Virus record (IMG/VR): IMGVR_UViG_3300033273_000112 | Coordinates: 1-21,989 of that record | DNA length: 21,989 bases | Direction: 5' to 3' (one strand) | Source: a virus | Part shown: in pieces, positions 13,951 through 20,746 of the stretch | Numbering within the stretch: position 1 is the first letter of the stretch | Layout of the letters: each line of letters starts with the position of its first letter | Program-made: the position numbers and the translations under genes | Notes under the pieces: generated by a model | The model's database searches: none | The model's input: only the letters and a program-made list of their open reading frames with translations | Told to the model about the DNA's origin: nothing

Positions 13951-14851
13951 CAACATCAACTCAACCGTTAGCCAACTGGCTAACAACACCGCAACGCTTT
14001 CATCAAGCGCAATGCTTGTGAAAGTAAACATCTCAAAGTGGGAGGGTCGCAAGTTTGACAAGAAAGCGTCAAACGACATCGTGGCATCAAACGGTGCCGA
14101 ACGCGGTGCAGCTAACGTACACAAGAAGCTGCTACCAAACAGTGACGCACTCAAGGCTATCATCGAACATGCATCGGCTATGCATCGCATACATACGCAC
14201 ATGACAATGCCTTGGGCTGACAAAGGTGATCGGCTGTTACCGACAGCGCAGTACATGAAGTACCACAACGAAATGACTGCACTGCAAAACAAGTTCTACA
14301 CTCTCGTAGATACGTTTCTGGATGATTACAATTTGAGTATCGCCGAGGCGCAAGTACATCTTGGCGATATGTACAACGACAAAGACTATCCGACAGTGGA
14401 TGAGTTACGTCAGAAATTCAAATGTGTGATTGCATACGCACCTCTACCTGAGAGCGGCGACTTCCGTGTGGATTTGCCGAAAGAGGCTATCGCCGAACTG
14501 CAATCTAGCTATGTCAACTATTATGAGGAGAAGGCAAAACAGGCAATGAATGACGTGTGGGAACGTCTGTACAAGGTGTTGAAGAACATGTCGGAGAAAC
14601 TCGACTACGCCGACAAGGAGAACAAAAAAGTTTTCCGCGATACACTCGTCTCGAACGTCACCGATATGATTGAACTGCTGCGTGTTAGCAATGTGACTAA
14701 CTCTGTTCAAATGACAGCAATGGCAGATCAACTCGAAGAGGCACTGATCGGAGTCACACCTGACGCACTACGTGAGGACGACTACTTCCGTGCCGAAACA
14801 AAACGTGCAGTGGACGCGGCAATCGCAGCACTGCCATCATTAGATATGTAA
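13937..14851 (+). CDS. DUF3150-like partner of AAA+/VWA pair
   Basis: A 304-residue protein that I match from memory to the DUF3150 family. Supporting blocks: SAMLVKVNISKWEGRKFDKK (a conserved N-terminal strand-helix with W.GRK.DKKAS), VHKKLLPNSDALKAI, THMTMPWADKGDRLLPTAQY (the most family-like block), FYTLVDTFLDDY, LGDMYNDKDYPTVDELRQKF, FRVDLPKEA and a long helical C-terminus. DUF3150 proteins are typically encoded beside CobS/MoxR-like ATPases and VWA proteins in phages, exactly as here (known context, my recollection). No catalytic motif is visible. The ATG at 13937 has GGAG 6 bases upstream; codons 11-16 are palindrome copy 7. Confidence 0.65.
   Translation: MNAINNINSTVSQLANNTATLSSSAMLVKVNISKWEGRKFDKKASNDIVASNGAERGAANVHKKLLPNSDALKAIIEHASAMHRIHTHMTMPWADKGDRLLPTAQYMKYHNEMTALQNKFYTLVDTFLDDYNLSIAEAQVHLGDMYNDKDYPTVDELRQKFKCVIAYAPLPESGDFRVDLPKEAIAELQSSYVNYYEEKAKQAMNDVWERLYKVLKNMSEKLDYADKENKKVFRDTLVSNVTDMIELLRVSNVTNSVQMTAMADQLEEALIGVTPDALREDDYFRAETKRAVDAAIAALPSLDM
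13967..13984 (+). repeat. 18-bp palindrome, copy 7, inside coding sequence
   Basis: GTTAGCC AACT GGCTAAC, perfect arms, read in frame as Val-Ser-Gln-Leu-Ala-Asn, codons 11-16 of the DUF3150-like gene, 28 bases after the ATG. Confidence 0.85.
14684..14701 (+). repeat. Degenerate copy of the 18-bp palindrome
   Basis: GTTAGCAATGTGACTAAC keeps 5-bp arms (GTTAG/CTAAC) and the 18-base length. It may be a decayed copy inside the DUF3150-like gene, or chance. A second such sequence, GTTAGCTTTGCGCCTAAC, is at 15114-15131 in the ATPase gene. Confidence 0.35.
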
Positions 14852-14873
14852 TTAGTCTTTGGAGGACAACAAA

Positions 14874-15965
14874 ATGAACAATGCACAAATGATGTATGCA
14901 CTAGACTTGGACGAAACTACTGACTTGATCTCAGCAGTTGGCACAGACGTGACTGTGGTTGCGCAGGGCGACATGGGTAACGGCAAGTCTTCAATGCTAA
15001 CCGTATTGGCACAGCGTCACCCCGATCATGTACCGATTTACTTTGACGGTACGAACAAAGACTTGGGCGACATGATGCTACCTGTGATCAAGGATGCCGA
15101 GACGAAAGGATATGTTAGCTTTGCGCCTAACGAAGAAATGGGCTTGCACCTAGACAAGCCTGTGATCCTGATGATCGACGAGTACGGCAAGGCTAATCCA
15201 TCGGTCAAGAACGCGCTGAACTTGTTGATGCAAGAGAGGCAGATGTGTGGCAAGAAACTACACCCAGACAGTATTGTCTTTGCGACGACAAACAAAGGCA
15301 GCGAGGGTGTCGGTGACATATTGCTACCGCACCAGTACAATCGTGTGACTGTGGTGCAAGTACGCAAGACCGACCATATGTCTTGGATCGAATGGGGTAT
15401 CAACAACGACATTGATCACACCTTACTTGGTTGGGTCAAAGATAATCCACAGTTGTTCGCCGCATACGAAGATGTGAAAGACCCAGAAGAAAACCCATAC
15501 ATCTTCCATCCGAAAGCATCGCGTAAACATTTCGTCACGCCTAGATCTCTTCATAAAGCGTCTAACATCTTACACAGACGCGCACACATGAATGACAAGA
15601 CACTGACGGCAGCGCTGATGGGTACCATCGGTGATCGTGGTGCGATGGATTTGATGGCGTTCGTGCGACTAGCCGACAAGCTACCTACCTTGCAGTCGAT
15701 CAAAGACGATCCGAAGAATGCACTCGTTCCTGACAGTGCGGCAGCGAAAGTCATGGTCGTGTATCGTACACTGGCAAGTCTGGAAAAAGATTGGCTCAAT
15801 GCGTGGATGGATTACTTGCCACGTCTGGATGCCGAGACACAGGGCTTGTTCGCTAATGGTGTCGGGTCACCGAAGTACAGCAAGCAAGCTATGGTGATGA
15901 CGAACAAGAAGTTCACCGATTGGGCAATGGCAAACAACTACATGTTTGCTGCGGATAAAGAGTAG
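14874..15965 (+). CDS. MoxR/CobS-like AAA+ ATPase
   Basis: A 363-residue AAA+ ATPase of the MoxR/CobS type. Walker A GDMGNGKS (32-39), Walker B VILMIDE (97-103) with the E for hydrolysis, the MoxR-like signature NLLMQERQMCGKKLH after it, sensor 1 IVFATTN (134-140), and an arginine-finger candidate in LLPHQYNRV (R157), in place of the more usual A..DRF. A helical lid region follows to the C-terminus. It would act as a hexameric remodelling ATPase whose co-factor is a VWA protein. The true start is the ATG at 14874, 8 bases after GGAGG. It is followed after a palindrome by the VWA gene. Confidence 0.85.
   Translation: MNNAQMMYALDLDETTDLISAVGTDVTVVAQGDMGNGKSSMLTVLAQRHPDHVPIYFDGTNKDLGDMMLPVIKDAETKGYVSFAPNEEMGLHLDKPVILMIDEYGKANPSVKNALNLLMQERQMCGKKLHPDSIVFATTNKGSEGVGDILLPHQYNRVTVVQVRKTDHMSWIEWGINNDIDHTLLGWVKDNPQLFAAYEDVKDPEENPYIFHPKASRKHFVTPRSLHKASNILHRRAHMNDKTLTAALMGTIGDRGAMDLMAFVRLADKLPTLQSIKDDPKNALVPDSAAAKVMVVYRTLASLEKDWLNAWMDYLPRLDAETQGLFANGVGSPKYSKQAMVMTNKKFTDWAMANNYMFAADKE
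15114..15131 (+). repeat. Degenerate palindrome copy in ATPase gene
   Basis: GTTAGCTTTGCGCCTAAC has the outer GTTAG/CTAAC arms and the 18-base length, but no inner arm match. It may be a decayed family member or chance. Confidence 0.25.
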
Positions 15966-15982
15966 TTAGCCGATTGGCTAAC
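15965..15982 (+). repeat. 18-bp palindrome between ATPase and VWA genes
   Basis: GTTAGCC GATT GGCTAAC, perfect arms. It starts on the last base of the ATPase stop codon (TAG) and ends 17 bases before the VWA ATG, just ahead of the ribosome site, the position that could control the ratio of the two partners. Confidence 0.88.
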
Positions 15983-15999
15983 AGAAATGGAGAACAACA

Positions 16000-17214
16000 A
16001 TGTTGATGCTTAATAATCTGACTGAGGAGCAACGGCTGTCAAAGGCCGTTGTCAAAATTATGGGTCATGCACCGTATCTATCTGCGGTGTTGATGATCGG
16101 CAAACGCCAGATCACAGACGATCCGAAAACAACAACTGCGTACACAAATGGCAAAGACGAGTTCTATTCACGTCAGTTTGTGGCGAAGCTAAACGATGCC
16201 GAGTTACGCTTTCTTGTGCTGCATGAGGTGTATCACAAACTGTACAAGCACCTGACCACGTGGAGACATCTCTGGAAGGAAGACCCACGCCGTGCCAATA
16301 AAGCCTGCGATCACGTGATCAACATCAAGATCGTAGACGAGTTCAGCCAAGACAAGTTCGCTACAATGACAGGCGCACTATCAACTGGCTGTTACGACAG
16401 AAAGTACGTGGGTATGAGTTCTCAGGAGGTGTACGACTTACTGCCAGAAGAATACGGCGGTGGCGGTGGTCGTCGTCGTGGTGACGATGAAGGTGAAGGT
16501 GGACAGGAGCCGTTCGACGATCACGATTGGGAAGCAGCCGAAGAAATGACTGACGAAGATAAGCGTGAGTTGGCACGTGAGATCGACGAAGCTGTGCGTC
16601 AAGGCAATACGGTTGCAGGTAAGATGGGCAGCGGTGGCAACCGTGACCTAGAAGATTTGCTGACACCACAAGTCGATTGGCGTGAGGTACTACGTGACTT
16701 CATCACAGACACGTGTGCAGGTAAAGACTTCAGCACATACAACAAGCTGAACCGTAGATATGTCGGCATGGGTGTCGCTATGCCAAGTGGTATCACCGAG
16801 CAGGTTGGCGAGTTGGTGTTGGCTGTTGACACGTCTGGTTCGATTGGTCGTACCGAGTTAGCCACGTGGCTAACGGAGATCAAAGAAATCTGCGACACGG
16901 TGCGTCCCGAAGCTGTACGCATACTATACTGGGATACGCGAGTATGTGCAGACGAGTACTACAGTGAACACGAACTGGACGACGTAGTGAAGTCAACTAA
17001 ACCTGCAGGGGGTGGTGGCACTGACGTAACATGCGTCACCGATTACCTCAAAGAAAAGCGCATCAACGCACAAGCAGCAATCGTTCTCACAGACGGATAC
17101 ATCTGGGGCGGTTGGGGTCAGTGGACTATGCCTGTGCTGTGGACAATCTTGGATAACGACAACGCTAATCCAGACTGCGGCAAGACAGTCCACATCAAGT
17201 CGAGGGATATGTAG
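16000..17214 (+). CDS. HExxH metallopeptidase-VWA fusion (DUF2201-like)
   Basis: A 404-residue protein with two domains. The N-terminal part (about 1-150) is the putative metallopeptidase region of DUF2201 proteins: LHEVYHKLYKH gives HExxH at 75-79, and RANKACDHVIN (about 98-108) matches the family's downstream A.D..IN block that holds a third ligand. A Gly/Asp/Glu-rich linker follows (about 152-205). The C-terminal VWA domain (about 270-404) has a complete MIDAS: DTSGS (277-281), GGTD with Thr341, and LTDG with Asp365. In known systems the VWA protein is the adaptor of the MoxR ATPase. GGAG lies 7 bases before the ATG. Palindrome copy 8 falls inside, encoding LATWLT (about 287-292). Confidence 0.87.
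   Translation: MLMLNNLTEEQRLSKAVVKIMGHAPYLSAVLMIGKRQITDDPKTTTAYTNGKDEFYSRQFVAKLNDAELRFLVLHEVYHKLYKHLTTWRHLWKEDPRRANKACDHVINIKIVDEFSQDKFATMTGALSTGCYDRKYVGMSSQEVYDLLPEEYGGGGGRRRGDDEGEGGQEPFDDHDWEAAEEMTDEDKRELAREIDEAVRQGNTVAGKMGSGGNRDLEDLLTPQVDWREVLRDFITDTCAGKDFSTYNKLNRRYVGMGVAMPSGITEQVGELVLAVDTSGSIGRTELATWLTEIKEICDTVRPEAVRILYWDTRVCADEYYSEHELDDVVKSTKPAGGGGTDVTCVTDYLKEKRINAQAAIVLTDGYIWGGWGQWTMPVLWTILDNDNANPDCGKTVHIKSRDM
16857..16874 (+). repeat. 18-bp palindrome inside VWA gene (copy 8)
   Basis: GTTAGCC ACGT GGCTAAC, identical to the copy at 12695-12712, read in frame as part of LATWLT, six residues after the MIDAS DTSGS. Confidence 0.85.
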
Positions 17215-17543
17215 TGGAGGGCAAATTAAAAGTTTTGATGCAGTATACGAACAATGCGCCTTGGCTAACAATCAGGCACATCTTGGTTATAGAGTACATC
17301 TTTAAGCATTGTGATGATGCAAAGCCAATACTGGCGAATGATATAAAGAAGTATCTTGGCCTAGATCAAAGCACAGCCGTTCGCATACTTCACTCTTTGG
17401 CTAACAACAGAAAAAGCAGAAGGAACAGGACATGCTTGAACTGGATAAATTATGAAATGTCCAAAGATGATGGCAGACATAGAGTGGTTACACTGAACAC
17501 TCTAGGTAGAAAAGTAATGAAAGATTATATGGAGAGCAACTAA
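17214..17543 (+). CDS. Winged-helix DNA-binding protein (MarR-like)
   Basis: A 109-residue protein with the layout of a MarR-type winged helix. Helix 1 holds IRHILVIEYIFKHC. The helix-turn-helix is ANDIKKYLGLDQSTAVRILH (42-61) and the wing is at about 77-92 (WINYEMSKDDGRHRVV). The C-terminal helix is TLNTLGRKVMKDYMES. DDGRHRVV.LN..GR is typical of MarR wings. The GTG start overlaps the VWA stop codon by one base, with GAGGG 7 bases upstream. Two half-copies of the palindrome (GGCTAAC at 17263 and 17399) lie in this gene. It is the best candidate in the window for a regulator of the operon or of the palindromes; this is inference. Confidence 0.65.
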   Translation: MEGKLKVLMQYTNNAPWLTIRHILVIEYIFKHCDDAKPILANDIKKYLGLDQSTAVRILHSLANNRKSRRNRTCLNWINYEMSKDDGRHRVVTLNTLGRKVMKDYMESN

Positions 17544-17794
17544 TGCCAAGACCACATAAAATGCATGACGCTATGTACGTGGGATTTAGAAGGTGTCGGG
17601 ATATTTTGGCAACTGCATCGGAAGAGGCACTGCGTGATTACCCCGACATGTACCCTGACTTTGATCCACGTACTTTGATCGAAAGCGATCTGCGTTACTA
17701 CTTACGAGAAATGAAAGACGTAATCATACGTGGTTTGCCAGACGAACCATTTTTTGACGACGAGTTTGAAGGAGATAACAATGGCAATGGGTAG
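17543..17794 (+). CDS. Unknown small protein with acidic tail
   Basis: An 83-residue protein, not recognised. A basic start (MPRPHKMHDAMYVGFRRCRD) precedes a helical middle with YPDMYPDFDPRTLIESDLRY and a strongly acidic, Gly/Asn-rich C-terminus (DEPFFDDEFEGDNNGNG). The ATG overlaps the TAA of the winged-helix gene (TAATG) and its end overlaps the next gene by 14 bases, so all three are coupled. It may be a binding partner of the winged-helix protein, by context only. Confidence 0.6.
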   Translation: MPRPHKMHDAMYVGFRRCRDILATASEEALRDYPDMYPDFDPRTLIESDLRYYLREMKDVIIRGLPDEPFFDDEFEGDNNGNG

Positions 17795-17972
17795 TAAGAC
17801 AAGCCGCACAGGGATCAATGCGACTGGTAAATCCAGAGCGAACCGTGGCTTCACACTTAGATCAGGACAGATCGATGGTGAAAAGAGAAGGTTCATCGAA
17901 CAAATCGGTGAACCACAAAACAGAAACGAGCGTCGAGCATTGAAAGCGATGCAGAAGAAAACAAGGAGATAA
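17781..17972 (+). CDS. Very basic small protein, 63 residues
   Basis: A 63-residue Arg/Lys-rich protein (MAMGSKTSRTGINATGKSRA, then RGFTLRSGQIDGEKRRFIEQ) ending in ERRALKAMQKKTRR. It is not recognised, but the charge suggests nucleic-acid binding. The ATG at 17781 follows AAGGAGATAACA, a leader found again, identical, before the next gene. The frame extends further upstream without a ribosome site, so the shorter start is chosen. Confidence 0.6.
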   Translation: MAMGSKTSRTGINATGKSRANRGFTLRSGQIDGEKRRFIEQIGEPQNRNERRALKAMQKKTRR

Positions 17973-17974
17973 CA

Positions 17975-19063
17975 ATGACACTAACATATACAGCATTCAA
18001 CACGTTCGAGGACGTGGTAAAGCACTACGAAGACGTGAAACCAATACGTGAGCGTGGAGATGGTACGAGCCGCAACGTGCGGCCTATCGGTGACCGTGCG
18101 CGTAAGTGGGAGACTATCCAGAAGATCAGCCGAAACTGCTACGTTATCAGTTGTGGACACGAACGTGGTAATGAGTTGTTCCCATACTGGGGAAACATGG
18201 AGTACGACGAAGACTTAGATAAACATGTACTTGTATCACATGGTGCGAAGCTAGAAGATTACGCACCGATTGTATGGCGCAAGCGTAAGGATGGTACAGT
18301 CACCGTCACCATTAACAATATGACAGGTACAGGGTACAGCATCTCACACTATTCCATGCTCGAAAGACACACGCCGAAGGGTATGGCGTTTGTCCACAAT
18401 GGGGATGGTAAGCAGTATATACGTCTGCTTAACAGTGGCACTGATCCTGACTACAGGTACAGCTTTCGAGGTAAGAAGTCAGATGATTTCTACCTTGCCA
18501 AGAACAAGACCGTGCCACGTGGGGAGTGGGTGAAGTATAAAGGTAGCGATGCACACTGGCACAAGTGGAAACGTCCGACTGATGACAATTCAGCTTTGAC
18601 ATTCATACAGACAAGTGTGGGTGTGTGGAGGCACGATGGTATATCTGGCCGTCCCTTACCAACAGGGCCGAAAGTAAACAAGACGCTGAAGGCTAAGTTC
18701 AAACCTGCGCTCGACAAATTTTTCGAATGGGGCATGACTATGACACCATTGCTACCACTAGGAATGGAGTACAACAGAGAGAAGATAGGTGAGATGCAAC
18801 GGTATTTTTGTGATCGTGAGAACCTGCATCACTACTCAGCTTGGCAATCAGAGTGGGCGCGTGAGATATTGAAAGACGAGAACCACCCAATGCGTCTGAA
18901 CTATTGGATCATGTTTGCGGAAAGCACAAGAGAGGGGTGGTATCTGAACGTGTCCTATCCGATCAAAGAGATAAAAACCAAAGAGGAGTTCAGCAGGATA
19001 CGTGCGCGGTACAATTCGTACATGAATAACAATGCAGGGTTTATGGTTAAATCCGAGCGTTAG
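17975..19063 (+). CDS. Unrecognised protein, 362 residues
   Basis: I do not recognise this protein. It has a charged start (MTLTYTAFNTFEDVVKHYED), a beta-rich middle (RKRKDGTVTVTINNMTGTGY, then HNGDGKQYIRLL), a GSDAHWHKWKRPTDDNSALT segment with clustered His/Trp, and a helical C-terminal half with YFCDRENLHHYSAWQSEWAR. There is no membrane segment, Walker motif or nuclease motif that I can identify. It starts 2 bases after the previous stop, with AAGGAG as the ribosome site (17963-17968). Its stop codon lies within palindrome copy 9. Together with the next 294-residue gene it forms the downstream part of the AAA+/VWA operon, so it may be a substrate or effector, which is inference from position only. 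Confidence 0.65.
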   Translation: MTLTYTAFNTFEDVVKHYEDVKPIRERGDGTSRNVRPIGDRARKWETIQKISRNCYVISCGHERGNELFPYWGNMEYDEDLDKHVLVSHGAKLEDYAPIVWRKRKDGTVTVTINNMTGTGYSISHYSMLERHTPKGMAFVHNGDGKQYIRLLNSGTDPDYRYSFRGKKSDDFYLAKNKTVPRGEWVKYKGSDAHWHKWKRPTDDNSALTFIQTSVGVWRHDGISGRPLPTGPKVNKTLKAKFKPALDKFFEWGMTMTPLLPLGMEYNREKIGEMQRYFCDRENLHHYSAWQSEWAREILKDENHPMRLNYWIMFAESTREGWYLNVSYPIKEIKTKEEFSRIRARYNSYMNNNAGFMVKSER

Positions 19064-19076
19064 CCACATGGCTAAC
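19059..19076 (+). repeat. 18-bp palindrome carrying a stop codon (copy 9)
   Basis: GTTAGCC ACAT GGCTAAC; the TAG stop of the 362-residue gene is read from within it. Confidence 0.87.
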
Positions 19077-19082
19077 ACTTGG

Positions 19083-19205
19083 TCGTAAGGCGTGAGTGCG
19101 TTGGGTCACTGGACACACATTGTATTACCCTTAACCACGTCAGTGTAAGTCTCGTTTAATCCTTACGAGTGGCTGCACACAGGGGGAGCTGTATATGGTT
19201 CCCCC
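19083..19205 (+). ncRNA. Candidate structured RNA in intergenic gap
   Basis: Between the 362- and 294-residue genes lie about 167 bases with nested complementarity. TCGTAAGG (19083-19090) pairs with CCTTACGA (19161-19168), and inside it CACTG (about 19107-19111) pairs with CAGTG (19141-19145). Downstream, GGGGGA (19182-19187) pairs with TCCCCC (19200-19205), a stem that extends with wobbles to about 9 bp. There is no T tract, so a terminator is unlikely. It could be a leader or a small RNA. The family is unknown to me, and the fold is read by eye. Confidence 0.4.
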
Positions 19206-19230
19206 ACCTCACTTAACAATGGAGAATGAT

Positions 19231-20115
19231 ATGAGTGAAAGACCTAGAACAGTAAGAGAACTTCTTGCAGAAGCGGAACATTTCTTACCAGAAAACATGA
19301 ACTGCCCGAACGCACAAGAGTTTGCCGAGGCAGTCGCTGAACAACTACGTGCAGAGTACGCACCCAAAGTAGCAACAGGTGTAGAGTGGTACATATACCG
19401 CAAAGAAGAACCGTTTGCTATGGGCTACGTTGGCTACGCCGATTACAAATACAGCGGCGATACCGAAAAAACTTACACAGTGTTCTCTCGCAAGATACAG
19501 AATGCCAAGTACGGTCATGGTCGTATGGAAAATTCTGCATCGACAAAACACTTTGACAAAGCGGTCAAGAACGCACGTAGATATCTGGTGCCGTATACAC
19601 TGCCAGAGATCATCAAAGCCACACGTAGTGATGCGCGAGATAAGTTTGGCAAACCTAAGAACGATGCAACCATTGCAGCTAAACATTCACGTCAGTTGTT
19701 GATTAGTGACTTTACCAAGGGTGAGAAGTCTGGCCTCGAAACAGAGTTGCGCCACTTGCTTGATACAGGCCACACGTTTGTAAACGAAGGGTTCAAGGCA
19801 GACCTTGTTACTATGTTTGCAGAATGGGATGTATCTAGAATTAAGGAACGTGAGAATCCTGTGGCAGACGTAGTGTACATCAAGCAGACACGTACAGGTG
19901 TACAGGTTGGCGTTATGCCTACGGTCAACATGACTAGCTATTTCTGGTCGAATGCAGAAGCCCAAGACTACACGTGGTATACACAAGAGGATACACCGCA
20001 GCACATTCTTGAAGGTATCACGAAACTGAACATGGTTCCGAGTGGGCATTTCGTCGATGGTGTTGGGTACAGACCAGAACATTTGGATAATGTTTACTAT
20101 GTCTACGCTCAGTAA
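19231..20115 (+). CDS. Unrecognised protein, 294 residues
   Basis: Not recognised. It starts MSERPRTVRELLAEAEHFLP (helical), then a Tyr-rich beta segment (VEWYIYRKEEPFAMGYVGYA), a basic helix-rich middle (around TKHFDKAVKNARRYL), and a C-terminus ending DGVGYRPEHLDNVYYVYAQ. There is no catalytic motif. I choose the ATG at 19231, which has GGAG 6 bases upstream; an in-frame ATG at 19195 lies within a GC hairpin and has no ribosome site. It is the last large gene of the stretch and the next gene overlaps its end. Confidence 0.6.
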   Translation: MSERPRTVRELLAEAEHFLPENMNCPNAQEFAEAVAEQLRAEYAPKVATGVEWYIYRKEEPFAMGYVGYADYKYSGDTEKTYTVFSRKIQNAKYGHGRMENSASTKHFDKAVKNARRYLVPYTLPEIIKATRSDARDKFGKPKNDATIAAKHSRQLLISDFTKGEKSGLETELRHLLDTGHTFVNEGFKADLVTMFAEWDVSRIKERENPVADVVYIKQTRTGVQVGVMPTVNMTSYFWSNAEAQDYTWYTQEDTPQHILEGITKLNMVPSGHFVDGVGYRPEHLDNVYYVYAQ

Positions 20116-20383
20116 AACACGTTCAAATAAAAATAAATATGTTGAATGGGTTGACGATAACCTTTACCATGTTTACATACAGCCTACCTCTTGTAGAGTA
20201 CGAGTTACATGTATTGGAGTTGCATGTGATGAAGTACCTACAGGGTGGTACGGTTCTGTAGACGAACTGCCACAGTGGATGCAAAGCAAGTTAGCCGCCC
20301 TGCTAATCAACCCTCATATAGAGGGCGCAGGGATGCGTAGAGACAGGCATACATTCACAGTAGTTGGAGGCGAGTGGAAATAA
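20099..20383 (+). CDS. Small unknown protein, 94 residues
   Basis: A 94-residue protein with a lysine-rich start (MSTLSKTRSNKNKYVEWVDD), a beta-rich centre (NLYHVYIQPTSCRVRVTCIG) and a helix (VDELPQWMQSKLAALLINPH) before a basic beta end (RDRHTFTVVGGEWK). The 'D.LP.WMQ.KLA.L' block appears in small phage proteins of unknown function (from memory). The ATG at 20099 overlaps the end of the 294-residue gene by 17 bases. An ATG at 20090 is an alternative, and the ribosome site is weak for both. A degenerate palindrome (GTTAGC...GCTAAT, 20290-20307) falls inside. Confidence 0.6.
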   Translation: MSTLSKTRSNKNKYVEWVDDNLYHVYIQPTSCRVRVTCIGVACDEVPTGWYGSVDELPQWMQSKLAALLINPHIEGAGMRRDRHTFTVVGGEWK

Positions 20384-20389
20384 TTTTTT

Positions 20390-20419
20390 CACACCTTCTA
20401 AAAAACGAAAGTTGGTGTG
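20390..20419 (+). other. Weak hairpin in gap before nuclease gene
   Basis: CACACC (20390-20395) and GGTGTG (20414-20419) pair around 18 bases, after a run of six T. No T run follows it on the plus strand, so it is probably not a terminator. Confidence 0.25.
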
Positions 20420-20464
20420 TTACAAAATAATTGTGGACACCAGTTACCAAAGGATGCAAGACTG

Positions 20465-20746
20465 ATGACCCCCGAGGCGAAAGTTAAAAAGAAGGTAGTA
20501 GCTATATTGAAACAGCATGACGCATATTTCTTTTACCCAGTAACAGGTGGGTATGGACGTAGCGGTGTGCCTGACATTGTAGTCTGCCACAACGGACGCT
20601 TCATAGGCATCGAATGTAAATCAGGGAAGAATAGACCTACACCTCTGCAACAAGCTAATCTTGATCAAATCGCAGAGACAGGTGGCATCGCCCTAGTAGT
20701 AAACGAGGAGAATATAACTGATGTTCAAGCACTCTTGAACTGTTAG
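20465..20746 (+). CDS. VRR-NUC nuclease, stand-alone
   Basis: A 93-residue protein made of little more than a VRR-NUC nuclease domain. Motifs: early glutamate in TPEAKVKKKVVAILKQH, GRSGVPDIVV with the catalytic PD (the D is metal-binding), ECKSGK (the E-x-K of the PD-(D/E)XK core), and a C-terminal helix beginning TPLQQANLDQIAETGGIALVV. Such single-domain phage VRR-NUC proteins are Holliday-junction or branched-DNA type nucleases in the family view. The ATG at 20465 has AAAGGA about 10 bases upstream. A GTG start at 20417 would lengthen it by 16 residues without a good ribosome site. Its TAG stop lies inside palindrome copy 10. Confidence 0.85.
   Translation: MTPEAKVKKKVVAILKQHDAYFFYPVTGGYGRSGVPDIVVCHNGRFIGIECKSGKNRPTPLQQANLDQIAETGGIALVVNEENITDVQALLNC

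Noticed and set aside
14874-17214. Cobalt chelatase CobS/CobT genes (cobalamin pathway)
   Set aside because: The ATPase is CobS-like by family, but the partner has an HExxH domain fused to VWA and no CobT-like architecture. No CobN or other cobalamin gene is seen, and the setting is a phage operon. A metabolic label would over-read the family likeness.
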